A stretch of 64,000 nt of DNA, taken from Cerrena zonata. Lineage: Eukaryota; Basidiomycota; Agaricomycetes; Polyporales; Cerrenaceae. Below are positions 49,190 to 57,490 of this stretch, piece by piece. The notes beneath the pieces are model-generated. The model was not told where the DNA came from. It was given only the letters and a program-made list of their open reading frames with translations, and did not search any database. The translations under genes were made by a program, and so were the position numbers. The stretch lies in assembly GCA_038087015.1 (NCBI GenBank), contig JASBNA010000013.1, positions 558,001 to 622,000 on the forward strand, written 5' to 3'. The first letter of the stretch is position 1; the number at the start of each line of letters is the position of its first letter.

Positions 49190-50668
49190 TCAAGGTTTCT
49201 CTTCGTTGACATCAGAGAGTTCTAATGGTTTAATTGGGATATCGTCATTTTCCATATTTGGTTTATTGAAGGGGCTGTTATTAAAGAGCTTTTCGTTTTC
49301 CTGTTTCAAGAGCACAATTTCATTTTTCAAATTATTAACTTCTTTTTCAAATCTTTTACCAAAGACATCAATATAGTATGTAGCCCCGTTATAAGAAGCC
49401 CAAACAAAGATAAAAGTGACGAAGAACCCACATGCATGTTTATATTTAAACCAAACTGGACAGAAGACCATGGTTAAGATTTGATAACCAAATTGAATTA
49501 AGGTAAAGGCAGTGATTTGCATCCAAGTATAAGGTAAAGAGTTGACGAATTTGCCCAAGGCTGATTTTGAGTTTTTCTTCTTCAAATAAGTAAAACTGGT
49601 CACGGTACCCTTTTCGATTTCCTCTTTACGTTTGATGGTGATGAAGTAATGATAAGTGACTTGCCAAATGGTATAGTAGATTGAAGTCCAAATGATTCCT
49701 CCAATGAAGTTCCAGTGATCCAAGGTGGCCACTGCAGGGAATCTTTCCGCCAAGTAGTCTTGGGGTAATTCGTGAACAATTACAAATAAAGTAATTGGAG
49801 GCATTATATGGATAAAAGAACTAGTTGTCTTTTCAATCAGATGCAATACTAAAGAGTTTCTCCAAGTGATAACTGCAAACGATAATGTACCCATAGCCAA
49901 TGAAAATACGGATATGAATAAGGATTCACTATTGGGGAACCACCAGATGAAAAGCATTAACAATATGTTAACATAGTAGCAAAGATCGGCTAAATAAAAC
50001 TTAAAACCAATTTTAAAATAGGTATAAAATCTAATTGGCATAAGCATAACAAATAAGCATAGGTGGAAAACATGGAAATAAGTAGGATACTTACCAATAA
50101 TAAAACCAGCCATTGATATTGAAAAAACTGCCATTGCATAGAAAAATTTTTCTGTATTGGAAGATTGCAAATTCCTCGATACTCGTTTATCAAAATGGCT
50201 TAATTTACTTAAAAGTTTATCTTGTAATTCTAAATTCCTCTTTATATTAGAACTACTATTAATTGGTTTGAATTTCATACTATCATCTTTGAATTGTTTC
50301 AATCGTTGTTTGGTTTTGGATTTCATTTCATTAAATCTTTTCCTGGTAGAGTCTCCCACTTGCAGCCCAAAATCAAAATCTGGAAGTATTAACAACTTTG
50401 ATAAATCAATGAAAGATGAACTGAACGAGTCACTTCTATTCAATGTATAGGTACTGCTTGAAATGGATGAGCTATCGTCATCTTCTTCAATTGCAGTATC
50501 CTGGTCCAATTCATTCTTTCTTACCAAATTGGACTCCAGAAGCGGCTCTTGTTTCAAATCACTCTGTGACCCCGGTTGATTCTTCTGTTCCAAGTTACTC
50601 ATGACTGAAGCCACCGTACTTAAACTCTTAATCTTATATGGATTAAGATGAGTGTTATTAATGGTCAT
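49190..50668 (-). CDS. GPC1: GPC1, glycerophosphocholine acyltransferase
   Basis: A 492-residue polytopic membrane protein of the DUF2838/Gpc1 family. A Ser-rich cytosolic N-terminus is followed by about eight hydrophobic segments from residue ~175, with family motifs DLCYYVNILLMLFIWWFP, HWNFIGGIIWTSIYY and a WYFKYKHAC-like VWFKYKHACGFFV. A C-terminal coiled coil (NLKNEIVLLKQENEKLF) follows. Gpc1 acylates glycerophosphocholine with acyl-CoA to lyso-PC in PC deep-remodelling at the ER. The start is uncertain: ATG 50668 gives the longer form, ATG 50602 also lies in frame; the frame itself opens at TTG 50701. Confidence 0.87.
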   Translation of the reverse strand: MTINNTHLNPYKIKSLSTVASVMSNLEQKNQPGSQSDLKQEPLLESNLVRKNELDQDTAIEEDDDSSSISSSTYTLNRSDSFSSSFIDLSKLLILPDFDFGLQVGDSTRKRFNEMKSKTKQRLKQFKDDSMKFKPINSSSNIKRNLELQDKLLSKLSHFDKRVSRNLQSSNTEKFFYAMAVFSISMAGFIIGKYPTYFHVFHLCLFVMLMPIRFYTYFKIGFKFYLADLCYYVNILLMLFIWWFPNSESLFISVFSLAMGTLSFAVITWRNSLVLHLIEKTTSSFIHIMPPITLFVIVHELPQDYLAERFPAVATLDHWNFIGGIIWTSIYYTIWQVTYHYFITIKRKEEIEKGTVTSFTYLKKKNSKSALGKFVNSLPYTWMQITAFTLIQFGYQILTMVFCPVWFKYKHACGFFVTFIFVWASYNGATYYIDVFGKRFEKEVNNLKNEIVLLKQENEKLFNNSPFNKPNMENDDIPIKPLELSDVNEEKP

Positions 50669-50803
50669 AATAAACGGTGAAACTGAAGCATGTGACAGCA
50701 ATTGCTCTGGTGCACGGGTCTTTAGTGAACAGCGAGAAAAAAAACGAGACCACGAAAGCCTTGAAAAGCACGATAAGATGTTTAAATACCGTGCTTTGGA
50801 TTA

Positions 50804-50820
50804 CACGTGGCAAGCCACGT
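50804..50820. promoter_or_regulatory. E-box within a 16-bp palindrome
   Basis: CACGTG at 50804-50809 overlaps arms ACGTGGC (50805-50811) and GCCACGT (50814-50820) with a 2-bp spacer. Confidence 0.55.
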
Positions 50821-50928
50821 TGGTGAAGAAAGTGTGGATCGAAAGCACTGGTTTAGTATTAGCAGGTAGTACGTTGGATGGTGGGGGAGATCAAGTGAGA
50901 TAAGAAGATTAGATAACGGGCAAGAACG

Positions 50929-50938
50929 GTCACGTGAC
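50929..50938. promoter_or_regulatory. Canonical Cbf1 site GTCACGTGAC
   Basis: A perfect 10-bp palindrome matching the strongest form of the Cbf1 consensus, about 260 bp upstream of the GPC1 ATG and 580 bp upstream of the MFS ATG. Confidence 0.6.
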
Positions 50939-51515
50939 TGCAATTTGCAGCAATAACTAGTCTACTACTAATACTACTACTTCTGCTGCTTCTACTACTG
51001 ATACACCTCTAAGTATTACGTTGGATAGTGAAGAGTGTATGGTTGCTTGCCATGGGCAATGTTTTGAAGGATACATGTTCAGCTTTCGGCAAAAGGTTTG
51101 GACAGTTTCCAAGAAGCTTTATTGTCTATATTGGTATTGGCCGTTCTAATAACTATTCAGAACTGTTCAAATATCAACAGACAGACCGTCAGCACAATAC
51201 GTTTATAGTTATTGATGTACGTGGTAGATAATGTAGTCTGGTACCTTAGGTAAGTTGGAAAATCGTCTGTATCTAGTATGTCTAGCTTGTCACATCTATT
51301 CCATTACTTTGTAAAATCTGGGGATTTGTCAGCTTATTTGTCGGTCTTAGTTACCCAATAACAATCTAATATCATAAGTATTATTGTGAATATATAACAC
51401 CATTATAACTGTTGCACTCATCCGACGGTGCCTGGACTTCGCACCCGGACACCAGGCCCTGTTATAAGAAGAAAGTATCCCAAGCTAACGTTTGGGAACA
51501 ACTACCCCCATAATC

Positions 51516-52925
51516 ATGATCAACACCAACTATACGTTCAAAAACCTACTCGCATTCAACGTGAGTGGGTTTGCTTGTGTTGCGTTCATTGTTTTTCTAA
51601 CTTCCACCCAGCCATTCTACCTAAATGAAGTGCTAGACATTAATCACAATTTAGGGAATATAATTGGTAATTTGGGTTTAATTGATGAAATACTATGCAT
51701 ATTATCAAGTCCATTGATCGGAACTTTGAATGATCGGATCAATACCAGTTCTTGGAGATTAAACGGGGCGAAAATCATTCAATTCATTGGATTTTCAATT
51801 ATCTCTCTCAGTTTATTCAGTTACGCTAAATTAATTAATTCTTTGAATAAAATGTATTTTGTTAGAGGGGTTTTTGCAATTGGAGTAACTTCGATAATGA
51901 GCACGATTCCTGTCTTACTAAATGAACTATCAAATTCGGATTTTGAATTCAAAAAAATTGTCTTTTGGCGTCGCCGTCATCACCATCGAGAATCAAATGA
52001 AGTATCAAATAAAAATGGTAAATATTCAGCACTAATTGGTATTTCAACAGGACTAGGTGCTATTTTCTCGGTATCGATGTTTTTAACTCTACCAGTGAGA
52101 TTGAATGATAATTATCCAAACTTATCTAATAAATCAAGCTTACAATTATCATACTTAATTCTTTCAATATTATCAATTATAGTGGCAATTTATCTATTGG
52201 TTTTTCTATATAACTCCAACAAATCCAACAATCAAGTTGTCAATCCAGAATCACAACCTCTCTTACCATCAACAAAACCAAATTACTTACAATTATTACA
52301 CCATGGTATCAAAATATCTTCTAATAATTCTAAAATTCAACTAAGTTTTGTTGGTTCCTTTGTTGCTCGTTCCACTACAGTATTAACTGCGGTCTTCATC
52401 CCCTTATGGGTCTATCATTTCTATCATGATTCCGGTAAATGCGATGCTCTCGACAAAAATAATTGCTACGATGGTTATATATTTGCAGCTATTCTAACCG
52501 GAGTGGCACAAACCATTGGATTAATTCTGTCCCCAATCTGGGGGATCCTCATTGATCATCGTAAAGTCGGCTCAACCCTTTGTCTTTTACTCTCTTCCAT
52601 CCTAGGCTTGGTTGGCTGTTTTGGAATTTGTTTCAACTCGAATCTCGATCCAAGAAACTTCCATACTTTCTTCTTTGTCAGCCTCATCTCCTCGCTGCAA
52701 ATCGGCTCGGTCATCACCTCCATGAGTCTCTTATCCAGCCTACAATCAGACACCTCCATAGGAAGTTTAAGTGGGCTCTACAGCTTATGCGGAGGCTTGG
52801 GGATCTTGATCCTCAATAAAGTCGGTGGACTCTGGAGTGATTCGTGGATCTTGGCTCCCTTCGCTCTCTTGGGTGCGTTCAACATTCTCCTCACCATAAC
52901 CTCCTCCTACAATCTATATAAATAA
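51516..52925 (+). CDS. Major facilitator superfamily transporter, substrate unknown
   Basis: A 469-residue protein with about 12 hydrophobic segments and a central hydrophilic loop with HHH and NKSNNQ-type residues. TM1 follows a short N-terminus (MINTNYTFKNLLAFNVSGF). A degenerate MFS signature is seen between TM2 and TM3 (SSPLIGTLNDRINTSSWR) and again in the second half (SPIWGILIDHRKVGS). I do not recognise an orthologue and propose no substrate. The start is ATG 51516; the frame opens at TTG 51492. The last 400 bases are richer in C and use codons differently (CTC, TCC), a mild compositional shift. It is divergent from GPC1. Confidence 0.85.
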   Translation: MINTNYTFKNLLAFNVSGFACVAFIVFLTSTQPFYLNEVLDINHNLGNIIGNLGLIDEILCILSSPLIGTLNDRINTSSWRLNGAKIIQFIGFSIISLSLFSYAKLINSLNKMYFVRGVFAIGVTSIMSTIPVLLNELSNSDFEFKKIVFWRRRHHHRESNEVSNKNGKYSALIGISTGLGAIFSVSMFLTLPVRLNDNYPNLSNKSSLQLSYLILSILSIIVAIYLLVFLYNSNKSNNQVVNPESQPLLPSTKPNYLQLLHHGIKISSNNSKIQLSFVGSFVARSTTVLTAVFIPLWVYHFYHDSGKCDALDKNNCYDGYIFAAILTGVAQTIGLILSPIWGILIDHRKVGSTLCLLLSSILGLVGCFGICFNSNLDPRNFHTFFFVSLISSLQIGSVITSMSLLSSLQSDTSIGSLSGLYSLCGGLGILILNKVGGLWSDSWILAPFALLGAFNILLTITSSYNLYK

Positions 52926-53096
52926 GTATATGAATACAAGTATATGAATACAAGGAAAAGACGTTATTCTGTCAAAATCGAGATTTTTCAAAATATTTTG
53001 TGAGCATCTTCATTTTTTTTTTTTTTCTCTTTTTTCGTTGAGTTTGTCAAAAGACATTTGTAATTTGTTCTTCTTTTCCAGATATTCTAGACAAAC

Positions 53097-55304
53097 ATGA
53101 TTGAACTACTTCTAACGATAGTTCCTTCGGTATGTTGGTTGTTGTATCGATGTTACCAACTTCTTCAAACCCCGGTGGAGTCTTTAGTTGAAGATTTGAA
53201 TATAGAAATACCTCACAGTCCAAATATTTGTATTGATTCAATACAAAAATCATCGGTTGTAATTCATTGGGATATTGAAATGAATAAAAGTGAAAACTTG
53301 TATTATGTGTTGTTGGTGAACAATAAGGAAGCTGCATGTTTAACCCTCAATTCATGTAAGTTGAATAATTTGGTTGAAAATAAATTATATCAAATTCAAG
53401 TTATTGCCATTAATTCAATAACCAACTTCAGATCCCAGTCAACCCCGGTATTCATTCAAACATTACCTAAAAATAAAGACTTTATACCAAAGAGTTTTGG
53501 TACCAAGAATATAATGAACGAGGGAACTAAGATTAATTTGAATGAAGTTAGTAACGAGCAAATTAGAAAGATCGAGGATGTTAAAGTGTTGAATGATTAT
53601 CTTTCAAAATATCAACAAGAATTATGTAAAGTCAATAACGAGTTGATCAATTTTGAAGATGGAATCAAAGAAGAGCATGGTAAGTTATTGGAAGAATTAA
53701 TTTTTTATAAAAAAGAATTTGAAGAAGAGACTGATAATAAATTGAAAAAAGATAATAGTGTTAAAGATTTAGAAAAACAAAAGGAACAATTATTATACAA
53801 GAAGACTAAATTATTACAAGAGTTGAAAAAATTTGAAAATTTTAAAGATATTAATGATTCCAAACTTATTGATTATCAAATAAAAATTAAAAAATTGAAC
53901 GAACGGAAAAATCATATAATTAAGAATGAAGAACAAGAAATGGCCAAAATCACTAAAAAAATCAACGACATTAAAGCTGAAATTGAAAATTATAAACATA
54001 CAAATGATAATTTGGAAGAACATTGTAAGAAATTATTAAGTGAACGTAAAGAATTGAATAATTTATTAAATCAATTAAAACCATTGATTGAAACCTATAC
54101 TAATCCTAATCCTCCGTCACCAAATGCATCAAGCACCTCATTAATCAATCCAACGAATAATGAAGAATTATTACTAAAAATATTAAATTTAAAACCTGAA
54201 TGGAGTGATGAAATTATCAAAGAAATTGAATTAGTTAACCAATTTGAAAATGATTGGAAAATTGCTTATAGAAATGAAATTAGAAAATATTTATCAATCA
54301 GAAACAGCTTGGAAATCAGTCGTATGAATCTTGACTCGAATTATCAGCCAACAATGTTAACTGAATATCAAGCAAGTATTGAAATTTGTGGATTTCATAA
54401 TGCATTACCTAAAAACATAAATCCTAAAATTAAAAAATCTAATTGGTCCAACCCGCCATCAATTCAATTATCAGATGAATCTTTAAAACAACCAAATGTG
54501 TCTGTTTTGAATCAATCCTCTTCGTCACCTTCACCGGTTCCTTTAATTAATGAAGAATCAATCAATTATCCCCCAATGAGTAATTTGAATAATGACAATT
54601 GGTATAAATTTTATGGCCAAGTCTATTCAAATGACCAACAAGATTCTTTATTAACTCCATTAAACCAAACGGCTAGTTTGAATAGTTTAAATCTTGGTCC
54701 TGTCAATTCCAATCTTAATCCAAATCTTACCAATCTCAATCCACCAAAATTAAGATTTCCTTATGACGATCAAATTTATACTCAAAACTCTCCAATTGAC
54801 GAAAGTCTCTATTCATACTCTTCTCCTCAAATTACCAAAAATACCTTAAGCACCATGTGGAGTGATCATCATAGTGGACCCGGCACTCCCAATAGTGTCC
54901 ATAATAACTTGGCGGCTCCTACAAGTGCACCAGCAGCCCCTACAAATAATCCTTTATTCGGCCAATCCTTAAACCCTGGTGAATTAACCAATGATTATCC
55001 TTTGGATTATCTGTTATGGAATAACGGTAATAACAACGATATCAATTCCAGCTCCTTATGGAGAACAGAAAATTCCTTCAACGGAATGGGGTCTGGTGGT
55101 ACTACATTGCTAGGCGCAAACAACAACCCTCCTACAATGAATAACGTTAACTTGAATGTTAACTTGAATAATTTGAATAATAATTTTTTAAATAACCAAA
55201 ACCTCTTGGGTAACCAGTTTGGTCTTGGTGGTATTCAATTGAGTCCTAGTCTCAGCTACGGACAACAACAAGAAGAGGAGCAAAACAACCCCAGATTCTT
55301 CTAG
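53097..55304 (+). CDS. Membrane-anchored fibronectin type III / coiled-coil protein
   Basis: A 735-residue protein. Residues ~2-20 form a hydrophobic N-terminal anchor (IELLLTIVPSVCWLLYRCYQ). Residues ~40-125 have the pattern of one fibronectin type III domain (CIDSIQKSSVVIHWDI, YYVLLVNNKE, LYQIQVIAINSI). A long Lys/Glu-rich coiled coil runs from ~165 to ~325. A ~150-residue segment with WSDEIIKEIELVNQFENDW follows, and the last ~250 residues are Asn/Ser/Pro-rich and disordered. This is a conserved fungal architecture I recognise but cannot name; the function is unknown. The anchor suggests ER or plasma-membrane attachment with the coiled coil in the cytosol, which is inference. Confidence 0.8.
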   Translation: MIELLLTIVPSVCWLLYRCYQLLQTPVESLVEDLNIEIPHSPNICIDSIQKSSVVIHWDIEMNKSENLYYVLLVNNKEAACLTLNSCKLNNLVENKLYQIQVIAINSITNFRSQSTPVFIQTLPKNKDFIPKSFGTKNIMNEGTKINLNEVSNEQIRKIEDVKVLNDYLSKYQQELCKVNNELINFEDGIKEEHGKLLEELIFYKKEFEEETDNKLKKDNSVKDLEKQKEQLLYKKTKLLQELKKFENFKDINDSKLIDYQIKIKKLNERKNHIIKNEEQEMAKITKKINDIKAEIENYKHTNDNLEEHCKKLLSERKELNNLLNQLKPLIETYTNPNPPSPNASSTSLINPTNNEELLLKILNLKPEWSDEIIKEIELVNQFENDWKIAYRNEIRKYLSIRNSLEISRMNLDSNYQPTMLTEYQASIEICGFHNALPKNINPKIKKSNWSNPPSIQLSDESLKQPNVSVLNQSSSSPSPVPLINEESINYPPMSNLNNDNWYKFYGQVYSNDQQDSLLTPLNQTASLNSLNLGPVNSNLNPNLTNLNPPKLRFPYDDQIYTQNSPIDESLYSYSSPQITKNTLSTMWSDHHSGPGTPNSVHNNLAAPTSAPAAPTNNPLFGQSLNPGELTNDYPLDYLLWNNGNNNDINSSSLWRTENSFNGMGSGGTTLLGANNNPPTMNNVNLNVNLNNLNNNFLNNQNLLGNQFGLGGIQLSPSLSYGQQQEEEQNNPRFF

Positions 55305-55574
55305 CATATATGATTTTCATCAAGAATATATATAAATAGTTCTCGTAGAAGGCATTTTGTATACGGCATACTGAATAAAAAAAAAAATCTGCTAACAAAA
55401 CAAAAAAAAAAAAAAGAAACCAAACTCATCTCGTTTTTTTTTTCCGGCAAGTGCAATGAGCGAAGGAAATTTCCCAATCCGAAGCAACAACTTATGACTA
55501 ATCAGTTGGATAAAGTATAAATATAACAGAATATACTGGCCAGAAACTTTTCCTTGAGGTAGGGTATAGACAAG

Positions 55575-56723
55575 ATGACTGTTATTAGTGAAGAAGAGTT
55601 CCCCACCACGCATAATGATTTCCGTAGTGATACATTTACGGTTCCAACCCAGAGTATGATTGAACAAATCACCCACCAGCTTAGTAGTGGAGAAATGGTG
55701 TTGGGAGATGCGGTTTACCAGGAGGATAGGGCCACCTTTGAGTTGGAGGAGTTTATGACCGAGTTAACTGGGAAACAACTGGCTCTTTTCTGTTCCAGTG
55801 GTACGATGTCGAATCAAATTGGGATTAGATCTAATTTATACCAACCACCATATTCAGTAATGTGTGATCATAGAAGTCATGTGTTCTTGCACGAAGCCGG
55901 AGGGTTGGCCAGTTTATCGCAAGCCATGGTGCATCCCATCAAGCCACTGAACGGAGATTATTTAACATTTGAAGATATTTTAGAGAATTTCACTGAAGAT
56001 GAAGGAGATATTCATGCAGCACCCACCAAAGTGATTAGTTTGGAGAACACATTACATGGGATCATAATACCTTTGGAAGAGATCAAGAAGATCAGCTATT
56101 TCTGTAATAAGAATAATGTCAAATTACATTTAGATGGAGCCCGAATTTGGAATGCCCATATTGAAACTGGGATTTCAATTAAAGAATACTGTTCGTATTT
56201 CGATAGTGTCAGTTTATGTTTGAGTAAATCCTTGGGGGCCCCAATGGGGTCAATTTTAGTTGGAACCAGCCAATTCATTGAAAAAGCTAATCATTTTAAA
56301 AAACAATGCGGAGGGGGTATTAGACAAGGTGGTATAATGTGTAAGATGGCCGAAACTGCCATTAAAGAAAATATATCGAAATTGAAGAAATCCCATGATT
56401 ATGCTAAACAAATTGGTAAATTTTGTTTAGACCATGATATCAAATTAGAGAGTCCCGTTGATACCAGTTTTGTTTTCATTGATTTGAAGAAAAACAAAAT
56501 GGATCCTAGTTTATTAGTCGAAATTGGTAGTAAGTACAACGTCAAGTTGATGGGTGGTAGAGTAGCATGTCATTTCCAAATCAGTCAGGAATCGGTTGAT
56601 AACTTAAAGTCGGCCATCTTAGAATGTTATAAAGAGTCCTTGATTCATCCTTATGAGAAAAACTACGGTATTAAATTGTATAACTTCGATACCATCAAAA
56701 TCAGACAAAAACAACATTATTAA
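55575..56723 (+). CDS. GLY1: GLY1, L-threonine aldolase
   Basis: A 382-residue PLP enzyme that splits threonine (and allo-threonine) to glycine and acetaldehyde in the cytosol. Seen motifs: NDFRSDTFTVPT at the N-terminus, FCSSGTMSNQIGIR, CDHRSHVFLHEAGG, SLENTLHG, LHLDGARIWNA and the PLP-lysine region CLSKSLGAPMGS. The C-terminal VKLMGGRVACHFQ is also typical. Length equals yeast Gly1 (387). CTG at 55947-55949 (in PxNGDYL) corresponds to a Ser in S. cerevisiae Gly1 as I recall it, supporting Ser decoding of CUG. Upstream are long A runs at 55376-55390 and 55400-55417. Confidence 0.97.
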   Translation: MTVISEEEFPTTHNDFRSDTFTVPTQSMIEQITHQLSSGEMVLGDAVYQEDRATFELEEFMTELTGKQLALFCSSGTMSNQIGIRSNLYQPPYSVMCDHRSHVFLHEAGGLASLSQAMVHPIKPLNGDYLTFEDILENFTEDEGDIHAAPTKVISLENTLHGIIIPLEEIKKISYFCNKNNVKLHLDGARIWNAHIETGISIKEYCSYFDSVSLCLSKSLGAPMGSILVGTSQFIEKANHFKKQCGGGIRQGGIMCKMAETAIKENISKLKKSHDYAKQIGKFCLDHDIKLESPVDTSFVFIDLKKNKMDPSLLVEIGSKYNVKLMGGRVACHFQISQESVDNLKSAILECYKESLIHPYEKNYGIKLYNFDTIKIRQKQHY

Positions 56724-57490
56724 TGTATCTTCACTAATAGTAATTAGTTACATATTGTCCGATTCAACTCCGATCCAACCAAACTACACAACAAATAAAT
56801 AACACCAAATAAATAACTACATAATAAATAAATAACTTCACGACCACACCTCATAAACTTCATAAACTTCATAAACTTCATAAACAACTCAACTAAACGA
56901 CGCAGCTTATCTATTTGATCAGTATCCGCGTCAATAAGATAATCCGTCAAATATCCGAGACCCTGCCGTAGGCACGTGACCGGCAACCCTCGGAAATCAA
57001 CCGGAGAAGGTGGTTGGCGGCGACCCGTGCACCCCGGCCCGTACCGCACGCACCGTTGTTCCAAAAGGAGGTTCAGCCTCACGCGCCCTCCGGTTCCCGC
57101 TTAATACCCGTGGGTGTACGGGTCGCAGTGCACGGCTAACGGAAAAGCTGCGAAAAAAAAAAAAAAAAAAATATCTGAGAAAAGCCTTCAATTGGTGCCA
57201 AAAACAACTGACAACTGATGTCAAATCACCCAATACCTGGTGCTGGACCAGGGTCGTTTAGCCGTTGGCCAACAGAGTATACGATCGATGAGGTTGCACG
57301 GTCGAGTAAGGTATAAATACTTCAAACGTTGCGATTTCTTACGTTCTTTTCTTTTTTTTTCTTTTTTTATTTTATTTTTCCTTGCTCCCGCTTCTCGGGT
57401 ATTTGGTGTTCACCTTAGTTTATATATAAAGAAGCAGTTGTCCATTATATTTCCAATTCATAGTATAGTATATTAAACTTGACAATAATA
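56724..57490. promoter_or_regulatory. Upstream region of the DHA1 transporter with GC-rich island
   Basis: 767 bp. An AT-rich left part contains a 9-bp tandem repeat (56852-56887). A GC-rich island at ~56960-57140 contains CACGTG (56973-56978), several CGG/CCG triplets (CCGGCA, CTCGGAAA, ACCGGAG, GGCGGCG, CCCCGGCCC) and a hairpin ACCCGT/ACGGGT (57106-57111 and 57118-57123). An A18-20 tract lies at ~57153-57171, and a T-rich stretch before the ATG. Such islands are where zinc-cluster regulators of drug transporters usually bind; this is inference. Confidence 0.6.
56852..56887. repeat. 9-bp tandem repeat, 4 units
   Basis: CATAAACTT occurs three times in tandem and a fourth copy ends CAA. Confidence 0.85.

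Larger units (their letters stand above)
50669..51515. promoter_or_regulatory. GPC1/MFS divergent intergenic region
   Basis: 847 bp between divergent genes. It holds a 16-bp palindrome ACGTGGC-AA-GCCACGT (50805-50820) overlapping a CACGTG box, and a second, fully palindromic GTCACGTGAC (50929-50938). An imperfect trinucleotide run of CTA/CTG type lies at about 50957-51000. Short open frames here (50652-50903, 51028-51231) look random. Confidence 0.6.

Noticed and set aside
51431..51470. GCCTGG...CCAGGC hairpin before the MFS gene
   Set aside because: Six-base arms with a long loop are expected by chance in a sequence of this size.
57010..57261. 83-codon plus-strand and 78/112-codon minus-strand frames in the GC-rich island
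   Set aside because: They arise from GC-rich composition upstream of the DHA1 transporter, and no protein features are visible.
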